Shown here: piece by piece, positions 9,761 through 18,602 of the stretch
How positions within the stretch are numbered: position 1 is the stretch's first letter
Layout: each line of letters begins with the position of its first letter
Source: an uncultured Mycoplasmatota bacterium
GTDB lineage: Bacteria > Bacillota_I > Bacilli_A > Mycoplasmatales > Mycoplasmoidaceae
Length of the DNA stretch: 21,886 bases
NCBI GenBank assembly: GCA_949500635.1
Contig: CATAWQ010000009.1
Span: 1 to 21,886 of the forward strand
Direction of reading: 5' to 3'
The notes under the pieces: generated by a model
Seen by the model: the letters and a program-made list of their open reading frames with translations, nothing else
Database searches by the model: none
Told to the model about the DNA's origin: nothing
Translations under genes and position numbers: made by a program

Positions 9761-9776
9761 TATAATAATCTATGGT
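9761..9776 (+). promoter_or_regulatory. Candidate -10 boxes for rpsT
   Basis: Two candidates: TATAAT at 9761-9766, 19 bases before the ATG, and TATGGT at 9771-9776, 9 bases before it. The second would give a leaderless S20 mRNA. TTGACA at 9736-9741 looks like a -35 element, but it is also the first codons of the divergent gene, so its role is uncertain. Confidence 0.4.
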
Positions 9777-9785
9777 ATTTTAAAT

Positions 9786-10025
9786 ATGGCAAATATTAAA
9801 GCAAACATAAAAAACATTCGTAAGACTGAAAAGAGAACAAAAGTTAATAAAAACAACATTTCAGCCACAAGAACAAACATTAAAAAAGCGCGTAACTCTA
9901 AAGATGCTAAATCTTTAAGTGCTGCTTATAAAAGTTTAGATTCTTCTTGCTCAAAAGGCAAAATTCACAAAAATAAAGCTAATAGAATTAAATCTAGATT
10001 AGCAAGAAAAGTTAATAAAAAATAA
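9786..10025 (+). CDS. rpsT: 30S ribosomal protein S20
   Basis: A 79-residue, strongly basic helical protein with the S20 pattern: MANIKANIKNIRKTEKR at the N-terminus, a middle AYKSLDSSCSKGKIHKNKA and a closing NRIKSRLARKVNKK. S20 binds 16S rRNA in the body of the 30S subunit. The length is slightly below the usual 85-90. The stop codon overlaps the next start as TAATG, so the lipoprotein gene is probably translated from the same mRNA. There is no Shine-Dalgarno before its ATG. Coupling S20 to a surface lipoprotein is unusual functionally, but operon mates in mycoplasmas are often unrelated. Confidence 0.95.
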   Translation: MANIKANIKNIRKTEKRTKVNKNNISATRTNIKKARNSKDAKSLSAAYKSLDSSCSKGKIHKNKANRIKSRLARKVNKK

Positions 10026-10552
10026 TGAAACTTAAATCTATATTTAAAATTTCATCAGTTGTATTAGCCTCTATTGCAATTACGCCTGTAGTCTTTTTGA
10101 CTACTGGCTGCGGTGGTAATAAAGGACAATCATATTCATCATTAGTAGCAAAAGATAGTTTTACTATCAACTCTAGTAGTGATGCATCAAATATCAAGAA
10201 TGTTTCATTAAAACACTTATCTGTTTATCCTGCAAGTCAAATTGATTCATCTGCTATTCAGCCAATATCAAATGATTCATGTTTTTGAGAATTCGTATAT
10301 GCATTAGGGAATAATTTCAATAATATTGGTAAAGTAAACTATGATGCTAGTGAAAACACCCCTAGAATCTCTTTTAGTAAAGGAACTGAAACTGACTTGA
10401 ATTGAGTGACAAGCACTAGCGTTGATGCATGCGTAATCAAACAATCAAAAGTCTATATTGATTCGTCTAAAATATTTACAAACACAAACAATCTTCCTGA
10501 TTGTCTAAAATCATTTGTTTCTCAAATTTATTTTGCTTGTACAGTTAAATAG
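10025..10552 (+). CDS. Predicted lipoprotein, unknown function
   Basis: A 175-residue protein with a lipoprotein signal peptide: a basic start (MKLKSIFK), a hydrophobic stretch (residues 9-25) and the lipobox-like LTTGC with Cys29 as the lipid-attachment site. Position -3 is Thr instead of the common Leu, which is tolerated in mycoplasmas. The mature part is Ser/Asn/Asp-rich with two TGA-encoded Trp and four further Cys, and resembles no family I recognise. It would sit on the outer face of the single membrane. It begins in the rpsT stop codon, and its last 8 bases overlap the end of the convergent MFS gene. Confidence 0.85.
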
Positions 10553-11942
10553 TTTTTTTAACAAAATCTTGCTTTTTAAATCACAAACGCTTGTATTCTC
10601 ATTTTTCAATAAAACATGTGTATGAAAATAGTAGTCAAGTAAAGATTAGTGCTGCAATGATTATGTAGTTGATTAGATCCGCAGCATTGAAGTATGCTAT
10701 CTTATCATCACTTAATAACACATCTTTTTTTAGTCATGATGTGAAGAAATTACTAAAAGTAATTCCAATAGATAGTACAGCTTGGTATACACCCATTGGT
10801 GTTATTTTTTTAGTTTCAAATGTTCTCATCAATACAAAACCTAGAATTAAGTTATAAATAATACCATAAGCAAAACCATTTAATACATGAACTGCTAAAT
10901 ATCCATATGGATTTACTACATATAAAGCTAAAATATGATAAATTATTCAAACAACTGATCCAATTAATACTGTATAGATTTTACCGATTCTTTTAACTAA
11001 TACTAACCCAGTTAATAATCCACCTATTAATTGTCCTAGGCTAAACATTACAGACAAATAACCATAATATGTTTTTACAAGATCTTTTTGCTCTCCATAA
11101 AATTTTGCTAATTTTTGAATATGTAGTTGAGCGATTGCACCAGAATTTGCAAACTTAATAAAAGCAATTAAGCTACCTATTAAACAAATTAATACATAAT
11201 AAATTCATTCATTTTTTGTTTTAATTTTTTCTTTATATTCAAGATCTTTTTGAAATAAATTTCGATCTTCTTTTACAAAGTAAGACATGACTAAACAAAT
11301 TAAAACAAACCCTAATCCAATTAACCAGAAATACTTCATAACATCTTTGTCTCAAATAACTTTTCCAGAATCATTTGGTGTTGTACAAAATGAAACTACT
11401 AATGATTGAATTGGACTAGAGATAAAATCTGCCAATAATGGTGGAATAGATAAAATTGATACTGTTAAAAACTGTCTAGATTTTCCGTATTGTTCATTGA
11501 ACAATAATTGGTAAGTTCCAATAGCTGATGCTCCAACACCCACACCTAATGATTGAATAATATTGGTTGTTGTACATGGTCAAATAATAATTGGTATATA
11601 TGTTACTATTTGAACAATAACAGCAAAGTAAATAAAACTCTTTCTAGACTTTGTGCGATAACTCAATAGATCTGCAAATATTCTAGCGAATATTCCGATA
11701 AACCCATAAGCTGCTAATGGAATCCATAAATAAGCACTATCATTTAAAGCGTTATTTTCAAATGTACCAGTAACTGCTCTTAAAAGCATTAAAGGGATTC
11801 AAAATATAGTGTATAAAACAAATAGGTATTTATATCCTTTTTGTTCAAAATTTAATTTTCTTATCAAAATATATGAAAATAGTATTACTATCAAAAAGAT
11901 TGCAACATTAACATATATAGATATTGTTTGTCAGTTTTGCAT
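10545..11942 (-). CDS. Major facilitator superfamily-type transporter
   Basis: A 465-residue integral membrane protein with about 12 hydrophobic segments separated by short basic loops (for example SYRTKSRKS near residue 85 and a long charged central loop VKEDRNLFQKDLEYKEKIK about residues 215-233, the expected 6+6 hinge). The second half has YYGYLSVMFSLGQLIGGLLT and GLVLVKRIGK, typical MFS helix-loop patterns. The substrate cannot be read from sequence; sugar-phosphate, drug or nucleoside carriers are all possible. The ATG at 11942 was chosen because TATAAT lies 12 bases upstream. It is divergent from the cysteine desulfidase-like gene across 54 bases, which may mean shared regulation, and it overlaps the lipoprotein gene by 8 bases at the 3' end. 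Confidence 0.78.
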
Positions 11943-11954
11943 AGTTAAAATGTT

Positions 11955-11960
11955 ATTATA
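11955..11960 (-). promoter_or_regulatory. Likely -10 box of the MFS gene
   Basis: TATAAT on the minus strand, 12 bases before the ATG, in the 54-base divergent spacer. The opposite strand of the same AT block (TATATATG, TATAGA) could serve the desulfidase-like gene. Confidence 0.45.
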
Positions 11961-11996
11961 TATGTATAGAGAATATTTTTTAAAAAAGGAATTATT

Positions 11997-13319
11997 ATGC
12001 ATACTAAAATTAATAAACACGAAATTTTAAACCAAGTAAAAGCTTTGTGTGTACCAGCCTATGGATGCACAGAAATAGGGTCAATAGGTTATTCTGTTGC
12101 TGCTGCTGCAAAATATGTAAAAAGTGATATTAGAAATGTAAAAGGGATACATATAAATGTTTCTCCTTATATTTTTAGAAATGTTATGAGAGTTGGTGTG
12201 CCTAACTTAGGAGTGTGTGGTATTTACATGATTGCAGCAACTGCAGCTGCAATCGCAGAACCATCAAGAAAACTAGAAATGTTTTCATCAGTTACTAAAC
12301 AACAAAAAGAATTGGGCCAATATTTATGTGATCATAACATAGTACACGTTAAAATACCTGCAAAATGTGATCCTGTGTATGTTCAAACCATTATTGAAAC
12401 AAAAAAAGGAAATATTGAATCTCTAATTGAGGGTGTACATAATAACTTGACTTATGTTAAAGTCAATAATAAAATAATTTACAAAGGTAAAAAAATGAAG
12501 TCTCTTGAAATCAAAAATCCTGATAAACTATGAATCAATAACTTATCAGTTGAAGAGATTATTGGATTTGTTGATACATGTAAAATTTCTGATATAGATT
12601 TTTTAAAAAAATTATTTAAAATGAATGTTGATATTTCAGAATATGGGAAAAAACATTTAATAAAAAATTCATATACTGCCAGTTATATTAAGTCATGTAA
12701 AAAAAAGAGTATATATGATCAAATGATCGTTGATACAGCTGCTGCTATTGATGCTAGAATGAATGGAGCCAATCCACCAGTTATGAGTTCATGTGGTTCA
12801 GGAGATCATGGATTAACTGCATCTATCCCATTATTTACTTATCACAAACTAGCTAAAACTAGTAAGATTAAATTCTTAAGATCATTATTATTATCTAATT
12901 TAATAGTGTATAAGATTAAATCTAACATTGGTAACCTATCATGTATGTGTGGTAGTGTTATTGCAGCAGTTACTGCTGTAATAACTGCAATTGCGTACCA
13001 AATGAATATGAATATAAAACAATTAACTTCTATAATGGAATCTTGTTTACATTCATTTAACTGTACAATGTGTGATGGTGCAAAATTAAGCTGTACCCAA
13101 GCAATATGTACTGCAATGCTAAGTGGATTTAATTTAATCAATTTAACAAAAGTTGGTTATTTTGTTAAACCACTTGATGGAATTGTTGCTGGTGATATCA
13201 ACATAACATTAAGAATCTTCAAAAAATTATCTAAAGAAAACTCAAGAAAATTCAACTTATCATTAGTAAATGGAATGTGTAAGTTGAGCAGCGGAGCATA
13301 CAAAAAAAGTAGCAATTAA
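11997..13319 (+). CDS. L-cysteine desulfidase-like Fe-S enzyme (CyuA/YhaM, UPF0597)
   Basis: A 440-residue protein of the CyuA/YhaM (UPF0597) family, related to serine dehydratase alpha domains. Members degrade L-cysteine to pyruvate, ammonia and sulfide with a [4Fe-4S] cluster. The N-terminal motif VPAYGCTEIGSIGYSVAAA contains Cys24; SSCGSGDHG lies at residues 265-273. The Cys-rich part LSCMCG (316, 318) and NCTMCDGAKLSC (356, 359, 366) supplies cluster ligands. The spacing Cys359-Cys366 and Cys24 match the Cys set I recall from the Methanocaldococcus enzyme. Length matches E. coli YhaM (436). A Shine-Dalgarno AAAAGGA sits 6 bases before the ATG, unlike most genes here. One TGA-Trp (residue 179) splits it under the standard code. 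Serine or threonine dehydratase activity is the main alternative. Confidence 0.85.
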
Positions 13320-13327
13320 GCTACTTT
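13306..13327 (-). terminator. Terminator between convergent cyuA-like gene and PQ-loop operon
   Basis: AAAGTAGC and GCTACTTT form a perfect 8-base-pair hairpin around AATTAA. Read on the minus strand it is followed by seven T in all, so it ends the hpt-ftsH-PQ-loop transcript. On the plus strand the following TTTGTAATTATT is a weaker T tract, so it may act in both directions. It lies in the last codons of the cyuA-like gene and its loop contains that stop codon. Confidence 0.75.
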
Positions 13328-13334
13328 GTAATTA

Positions 13335-13754
13335 TTATTTATCGTTTTTATTTTCATAGTGTTTTTTGTATCATTCATCTTCTGTTAAACCTTCTTTTTT
13401 AGCTTTTCATAGATTAATTATTTTTTTAACAAAAATAATACATCCAAATCCACCCAAACCTAAATTTGAAATTAATGATGCACAACCACCAACAAATGAA
13501 CGACCTCTAATTTTTGGATCGGTTTGACTTGCAGCATCACATAAAGATAATATTGAATATATTACTCAAATCAAACATCCAAGTACGGTTAATCCAAACA
13601 TCACAGCAGAAATACCACGAGTGTCGTTGTATTTAATTGTTTTAATGGCACCTGGCATATAACAAAATACTGCAATACATGCTCCTATTAAAGAAAGCAC
13701 AAATGCTCATAAACTTAATGAACTTAAACCAGATAAAATATTTGTAGTTAACAT
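13335..13754 (-). CDS. PQ-loop / SemiSWEET-like small membrane protein, copy 3 (variant motif)
   Basis: A 139-residue protein with three hydrophobic helices and the same layout as the two genes upstream. After the first helix it has CYMPGAIKTIKYNDTRGIS, which aligns with the PQ-loop pattern PQ-IKTI-x-T-x-IS, but the PQ pair is PG (Pro34-Gly35). VLGCLIWVIYSIL follows as the second helix, and a third lies near residues 98-116. The C-terminus is acidic and Tyr-rich (DEWYKKHYENKNDK). SemiSWEETs are three-helix units that dimerise to move sugars; this function is inferred from the family only. Its ATG overlaps the stop of copy 2 (TAATG), and it is last before a terminator. The changed motif could mean altered specificity or loss of function. 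Confidence 0.75.
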
Positions 13755-14110
13755 TATTTTTTCTTCTCCCTTATATATTTATTGTAGTAATTAATTTCTG
13801 ACATTCCAACTTTTTTAGCATGATAGACATTATATAGTTTAACAGATAAAATTACTGAGGATAACATAAATCCCGCTATATCATTTATTAACATAAAAAT
13901 AATGCTTAGTGATTGTTCAGATATTATCATTGATATTTCATATGATATCCACATTATATTAGACATTGGATAAAACAAGTACATTCAAATCGAAATAGAA
14001 TATGTATCTCTAGTAGTTATTGTTTTTATGAATTGAGGAAGTAATACAATAATTCAAATTATTGTAGCTATCATATTTATGTAAAAAACTCAAGATCAAG
14101 TATTACTCAT
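13754..14110 (-). CDS. PQ-loop / SemiSWEET-like small membrane protein, copy 2
   Basis: A 118-residue protein with three predicted membrane helices. The first (about residues 8-24) runs into LLPQFIKTITTRDTYSIS, an intact PQ-loop motif (Pro25-Gln26), and the second follows in SIWMYLFYPMSNIMWISYE. The third, about residues 68-92, is IMLINDIAG-like in character and more diverged. It contains many TGA-Trp codons near the N-terminus, so it looks truncated under the standard code. Its ATG lies inside the end of copy 1, an 8-base overlap (ATGAGTAA), and its stop overlaps the start of copy 3. Tight overlaps predict fixed expression ratios and possibly hetero-oligomers of the three copies (inference). 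Confidence 0.78.
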
Positions 14111-14516
14111 GTTTTTTTCAACGTTTTTTAACAAAGTCTCTCTCTGATATCTTTAACTTCTTACTACCCAAAAAATTAATAAGTTTAATAGTTAAAATAA
14201 CAGAGGCTAATCCTAAACAAATAATGTTAAGAAATAATGTTGGTAAATTTGCAAAACAAATAATCGTTCTAGTAACATCGTGTGCAAATAAACCGCTACT
14301 TAAATTACTTAATGCTTCATATGTATAACCAATAGATCATATTACTCATAGTACACAACCAATGCAGTATAAAACATACATTGTTAATGAAATAGATTGA
14401 GTATCTTTAGTTTTTAATACTCTTATAGATTGAGGAATACAACCAGCAATTCCAAAAGAAAAAGCGATCCAACCTAAGATTGTAGAAATTATTAATCCAG
14501 TTAAATCGCTACTCAT
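14103..14516 (-). CDS. PQ-loop / SemiSWEET-like small membrane protein, copy 1
   Basis: A 137-residue, three-helix membrane protein. The first helix (about residues 8-26) leads into CIPQSIRVLKTKDTQSISLT, a textbook PQ-loop motif (Pro28-Gln29, then KT-x-DT-x-SIS). The second helix is MYVLYCIGCVLWVIWSIG and the third is near residues 95-115 (IICLGLASVILTIKLINF). Bacterial SemiSWEETs of about 85-100 residues have this three-helix bundle and transport sugars as dimers; the substrate here is not known. Of the three tandem copies this is the most canonical. The gene starts 3 bases after the ftsH stop codon, so it is probably on the hpt-ftsH mRNA. The tail RDFVKKRWKKHE is basic. Confidence 0.82.
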
Positions 14517-14519
14517 AAA

Positions 14520-16658
14520 CTATTTTGATTCAGTTTTGTCTTTCGAAGATTTAAGTTGTTTCTGAACAGCAATAGCTTCTTCAGGAAGTTTTAAATTCTT
14601 GTGAATGTAATCAATTTGACTTTTAACTATCGTTTCTAATAATAATAAAGAGGTTACAATCAACTCAAGTTCTTTTTTGTTTTTAGAAATAATATCTTTT
14701 GCTTTTTCATATTGAGTTTTAATAATCTTCTCAATTTGAGCATCTATTTTCTTAGCTGTATCATCAGAATATAGTTTAACTGAATTAGGATTCATTACAC
14801 CTTCAGATGGAATAAATTGTGTCATACCTAATTCTGTCATACCTAATTGAGTAACCATTGATCTAACAATATTGGTTACTTTGTATAAGTCATTTGCTGC
14901 ACCTGTAGAAATAAAATCATTACCATAAATTACTTCTTCAGCAGCACGTCCTGCTAATGTGGATGTAATAATTGCAAGCAAATCTGACTTCTTTTGAATT
15001 TGAATTTCTTGTTTTTCAGGTGTAGATAATGTATAACCAGCAGCTTGTCCACGAGGAATAATTGTGATTTTTTCTACTACATCACTTCCTGGTTGATGTA
15101 AACCAACTAAAGCATGTCCTGCCTCATGGTAAGCTATTTGTTTTTTTTCTTCTTCTGTGATTACACGACTATGTTTTGCAGGGCCTGCAATTACACGGTC
15201 AATTGCTTCATCAATTTCATTCATACCAACAGAAGACTTATTAAGTCTTACTGCTAACAATGTGGCTTCATTTAATACATTTTCTAGTTGCGCTCCAGAG
15301 AATCCCGGTGTACGTCTGGCTATCTCAGTTAAATCTACACGACTAGATAAATTTTTATTTTTAGCATGAATCTTTAGAATTGCTTCACGTTCTTTAATAT
15401 CAGGTAAGTTAACTTGAATGTGTCTGTCAAATCTTCCTGGACGTAAAATTGCATCATCAATAACGTCAAGCCTATTTGTAGCAGCCATTACTACAACACC
15501 AGTTTTTGTGCTAAAGCCATCCATCTCAGCTAATAATTGATTAATTGTTTGATCAGCTAATCCAGAGCTTCCTGATACATCATATTTACCACGCTTAGAA
15601 GCAACTGAATCCAATTCATCAATAAATATTATGGCAGGAGCCGCTTTTTTAGCTTTGTTAAATAAATCTCTTACTCTCTTTGCACCAACACCAACTAACA
15701 TATCTTCAAAAGCAGATCCTGATACTTGAAAGAATGGAACCTTAGCTTCACCAGCAACAGCCTTAGCTAGCAATGTTTTACCGGTTCCTGGAGGTCCATA
15801 CAAAATAACACCACGTGGCGTACGAGCACCCATTGCTGCATATTTATCAGGATTTTTTAAATAATCTACAATTTCAATAAGTTCAGCTTTTTCTTCTTCA
15901 ATACCAGCAACATCACTAAATTTAACATTTGAATGAGCGATTTTAGCTTGAGATTTTCCCATACCAAATATTGAATCCTCGCCACCCATGCCTCCTCCTT
16001 GAAGTTTAGCCATACGACTATACATTCAAAACATTAATCCTACAAGGATTAAAGTAGGTAATAAATTAACAAGAATATAGATTCAAGTGTTATTGTTACT
16101 TTGAACAGAAGCAGCATCTGTTGTAGTGTAGTTTAATCAAGCAACAAAATCAGAATCTAAACTAGAATCTAAAAACGAACCAATTTGATAAGTAAAAACA
16201 GGATTGTTACTTGAGTCAAAAGTTGTTCATTTTTCAATTCTAAAACTTATAGTTCCATTTGATTGTGAAGTTGCATAACCTGTATATACAATAGATGCAC
16301 CAGTATTTAAATAATATGTAGATCATCCATTAGCATTTGGGTTGGTGATATCGACCTTAACTTCTGTTCCACCATTTGTGGTTAAAACAGCATATTTTTT
16401 ACTACCATCAGTAGTTACACTAACATCTTTTACAGAAATAGGATTAGACTTAGGAGCACAAGCATAATAAAATAAACCAATCAATAAACCTAAAGAAACT
16501 ATTGCTAAAACTCATTTACCAATAGTTTTTCTTTTAGCTTTAGAATCAGTATCATCATAAACTTGAGGCTTTTCGCCCTTAGCTTTTACATTTTTATTAT
16601 TAGAAGTTTCTGAAGAAGGAACTTCTGCAGAAAATTTATCAATTTTTTTATTTAACAT
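14520..16658 (-). CDS. ftsH: ATP-dependent zinc metalloprotease FtsH
   Basis: FtsH is the membrane-bound AAA+ protease that degrades misfolded membrane proteins and some regulators. The protein has 712 residues, with an extended hydrophilic N-terminus (1-46), a first membrane helix (about 48-66), an extracytoplasmic domain of about 120 residues rich in Asn/Ser/Thr, and a second helix (about 189-211). The AAA module has Walker A GPPGTGKT (288-295), Walker B IIFIDE (343-348) and the RPGRFDR second-region motif. The protease domain has the zinc motif HEAGH (511-515). The N-terminal half contains TGA-Trp codons. The ATG at 16658 follows a strong Shine-Dalgarno AAGGAG and overlaps the 3' end of hpt by 7 bases. 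The order hpt-ftsH is shared with Bacillus. Confidence 0.97.
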
Positions 16659-17233
16659 TTTGTGCTCCTTTTTACTTTATGAATATTCTTATTATATATT
16701 TCTTCTTTTAATATACCAATGTAAGGTAAATTTCTCATCTGTTCGTCATAATCAAAACCAAACCCAACTATATATTTTGATGGAACATCAAAAATTGAAT
16801 AGTCTGGGTGAAATTTAACCTTTCTTACGTCTTTTTTATCTGCCAATGTCAATACTTTTAAACTTCTTGGATTTCTTTTTTTAAGCATTTTAACTATAGC
16901 ACTTAAAGTCCTACCAGAATCTACAATGTCTTCAATAATAATAACGTCTCTGCCCTTAATGTCATTTTTAAGATCCATGACAATTATTGGTTTAGTAGTT
17001 GCAACCACATTACCATGGTAACTAGAATATGCCATAAAGTCAATACTCATATTAATTTTAATATTAACTACTAAATGACCAAAAAAAGGTACTACACCTT
17101 TTAAAATACCAACTAATAAAGGATTTTTCCCCTTATAGTTTTTATCAATTCAATTAGCTGCTTTCTTAATACCGTTAATAATTTCCTTATTTGTAAAAAG
17201 AACTCTTTCAACTCTTTTATCGATGTTTTTCAT
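16652..17233 (-). CDS. hpt: Hypoxanthine phosphoribosyltransferase
   Basis: A 193-residue purine-salvage enzyme that joins hypoxanthine (and often guanine) to PRPP to give IMP or GMP. The PRPP-binding motif VIIIEDIVDSGRTL lies at residues 97-110 with the two acidic residues Glu101-Asp102. VGILKG near residue 43 is the PPi loop, FMAYSSYHG is the flexible catalytic loop, and KYIVGFGFDYDEQMRNLPYIG is the purine and Mg-binding end. All are typical of HPRT. The length is a little above the family norm because of a basic tail. TGA encodes Trp in AANWIDK. TATAAT lies 8 bases before the ATG with no Shine-Dalgarno. The gene heads a minus-strand cluster with ftsH and three PQ-loop genes. Confidence 0.95.
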
Positions 17234-17241
17234 TGGTAATT

Positions 17242-17247
17242 ATTATA
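17242..17247 (-). promoter_or_regulatory. Likely -10 box of the hpt operon
   Basis: TATAAT on the minus strand, 8 bases before the hpt ATG and directly after the ispF stop codon. It predicts a leaderless hpt-ftsH mRNA, though read-through from ispF is also possible because no terminator separates them. Confidence 0.5.
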
Positions 17248-17700
17248 TTATTTATTTATAAGAACTATTGAATGACAAGCAATTAAGTTTGACTTTTCTT
17301 CAAATCTAGTTGCCTTCACATTAACTTTTTTACAGTTTAATAATTTTATTAAATTCTGTTTAATGTCTTTTTTAATATATTTAAAAGTAATGTTTTCACA
17401 CTGAATTGTTAGATCTACATTAACAATTTTCTTTCGATTTAATTTTTTTAAACAAAATTTAAGTATTTTAGATGAGTCTAAATTTTTATTTTGAGGATCA
17501 GTATCTTTAAAGTATTCACCAATATCTCCACCCTGAATACAACCTAAAATAGCATTTGATAACGAATGCAATACCACATCACCATCAGAATATGCAATAA
17601 TTTGATAGTTAGATTTAATTTTGTATCCACCTAAAACAATATGTGAATTTGCTTTTTTAATTAATTTGTGTTGATCAAATCCTTGGCCAATTAAATACAT
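17248..17700 (-). CDS. ispF: 2-C-methyl-D-erythritol 2,4-cyclodiphosphate synthase
   Basis: IspF makes 2-C-methyl-D-erythritol 2,4-cyclodiphosphate in the MEP isoprenoid pathway. The 150-residue protein has the N-terminal signature GQGFDQHKL with metal ligands Asp9 and His11. YSDGDVVLHSLSNAILG carries the third ligand, His45. GDIGEYFKDTDP is the conserved loop, and NVDLTIQCENITFKY and VNVKATRFE are the later family segments (usually containing KATT). Length is close to the 156-160 typical of the family. It is divergent from folD-ispD with a 47-base AT-rich spacer. No Shine-Dalgarno is visible, and a TAATAT 10 bases upstream is a possible -10. Confidence 0.9.
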   Translation of the reverse strand: MYLIGQGFDQHKLIKKANSHIVLGGYKIKSNYQIIAYSDGDVVLHSLSNAILGCIQGGDIGEYFKDTDPQNKNLDSSKILKFCLKKLNRKKIVNVDLTIQCENITFKYIKKDIKQNLIKLLNCKKVNVKATRFEEKSNLIACHSIVLINK

Positions 17701-17723
17701 ATATATAAATATATTAATATTTA

Positions 17724-17729
17724 TATAAT
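17724..17729 (+). promoter_or_regulatory. Candidate -10 box of folD-ispD
   Basis: TATAAT 18 bases before the folD ATG, in the divergent spacer shared with ispF. The whole spacer is A/T except one C, so other hexamers could also serve. Confidence 0.35.
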
Positions 17730-17747
17730 AACATTATTTAATAATAT

Positions 17748-18602
17748 ATGCAAATTATTAACGGTAAGTTAGTCCAATCACAAATTTGTGATGAACTAAA
17801 AAAAGAAATTGAAGAATTAAAATCTAAAAATATTGTGCCAACTCTTAAAATTATCCAAGTTGGTGATAACCAGGCAAGTAATGTTTATGTTAGAAATAAA
17901 ATCAAACTGAGCGAAACAGTAGGTATTAATACAACTGTGGATAAATTGCCTGAAACGATTACAGAAGCTGAACTAATTGATCGTATTAAAGATCTTAATA
18001 ACAATAAAAACATTAATGGTATATTAGTTCAATTACCGATTCCATCTCACTTAAGTGAGAAAGAAATAATTGAAACAATCGTTCCAGATAAAGATGTTGA
18101 CTGCTTTAACTTGGTTAATGTAGGGAAATTATGAACTGCTAGAAAACAAGATATTTATTTAAAACCATGCACACCATGCGGAGTTATTGAAATGTTAAAA
18201 AAATATAACATTGAAATATCTGGTAAACATGTTGTTATTATCGGTAGAAGTAATATAGTAGGGAAACCACAAGCAGCATTATTTCTATTGGAAAATGCTA
18301 CTGTTACAATTTGTCATTCTAAAACAGTAAATTTAAAGCAATTATGCAAACAAGCAGATATATTAGTAGCAGCTATTGGACGCGCTAAAACGATTAACCA
18401 TGAATATGTTAAACAAGGCGCTATAGTTATTGATGTTGGTATGAACAGAGACGAAAACAACAAACTTTGTGGTGATGTAGATTTTGAAGATGTAAAAGAC
18501 CTAGCTTCCTATATCACACCAGTTCCAGGTGGGGTTGGTCCTATGACCATCACTATTTTATTAAAAAATTTAATTAATGTAACAAAATTACAAAATAAAT
18601 AA
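17748..18602 (+). CDS. folD: Bifunctional methylenetetrahydrofolate dehydrogenase / methenyltetrahydrofolate cyclohydrolase
   Basis: FolD interconverts 5,10-methylene- and 10-formyl-tetrahydrofolate, using NADP and water in two steps at one site. The 284-residue protein has VGDNQASNVYVRNK with the catalytic Tyr-x-x-x-Lys, ILVQLPIPSHL, PDKDVDCFN, the nucleotide-binding GRSNIVGKP, and ITPVPGGVGPMT near the C-terminus. All are diagnostic of the family and the length is normal. One TGA-Trp (residue 129) separates the catalytic and NADP domains. Its stop TAA overlaps the ispD start as TAATG, so the two are probably translationally coupled. FolD supplies 10-formyl-THF for formyl-Met-tRNA and purine steps. 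Confidence 0.97.

Noticed and set aside
12842..13141. A minus-strand open frame inside the cyuA-like gene
   Set aside because: It is antisense to conserved Cys-rich sequence of the desulfidase family and has no initiation signals.
17701..17747. AT-only alternating repeat between ispF and folD as an origin or binding site
   Set aside because: It is only 47 bases, has no repeated DnaA-box-like words, and is adequately explained as a divergent promoter.
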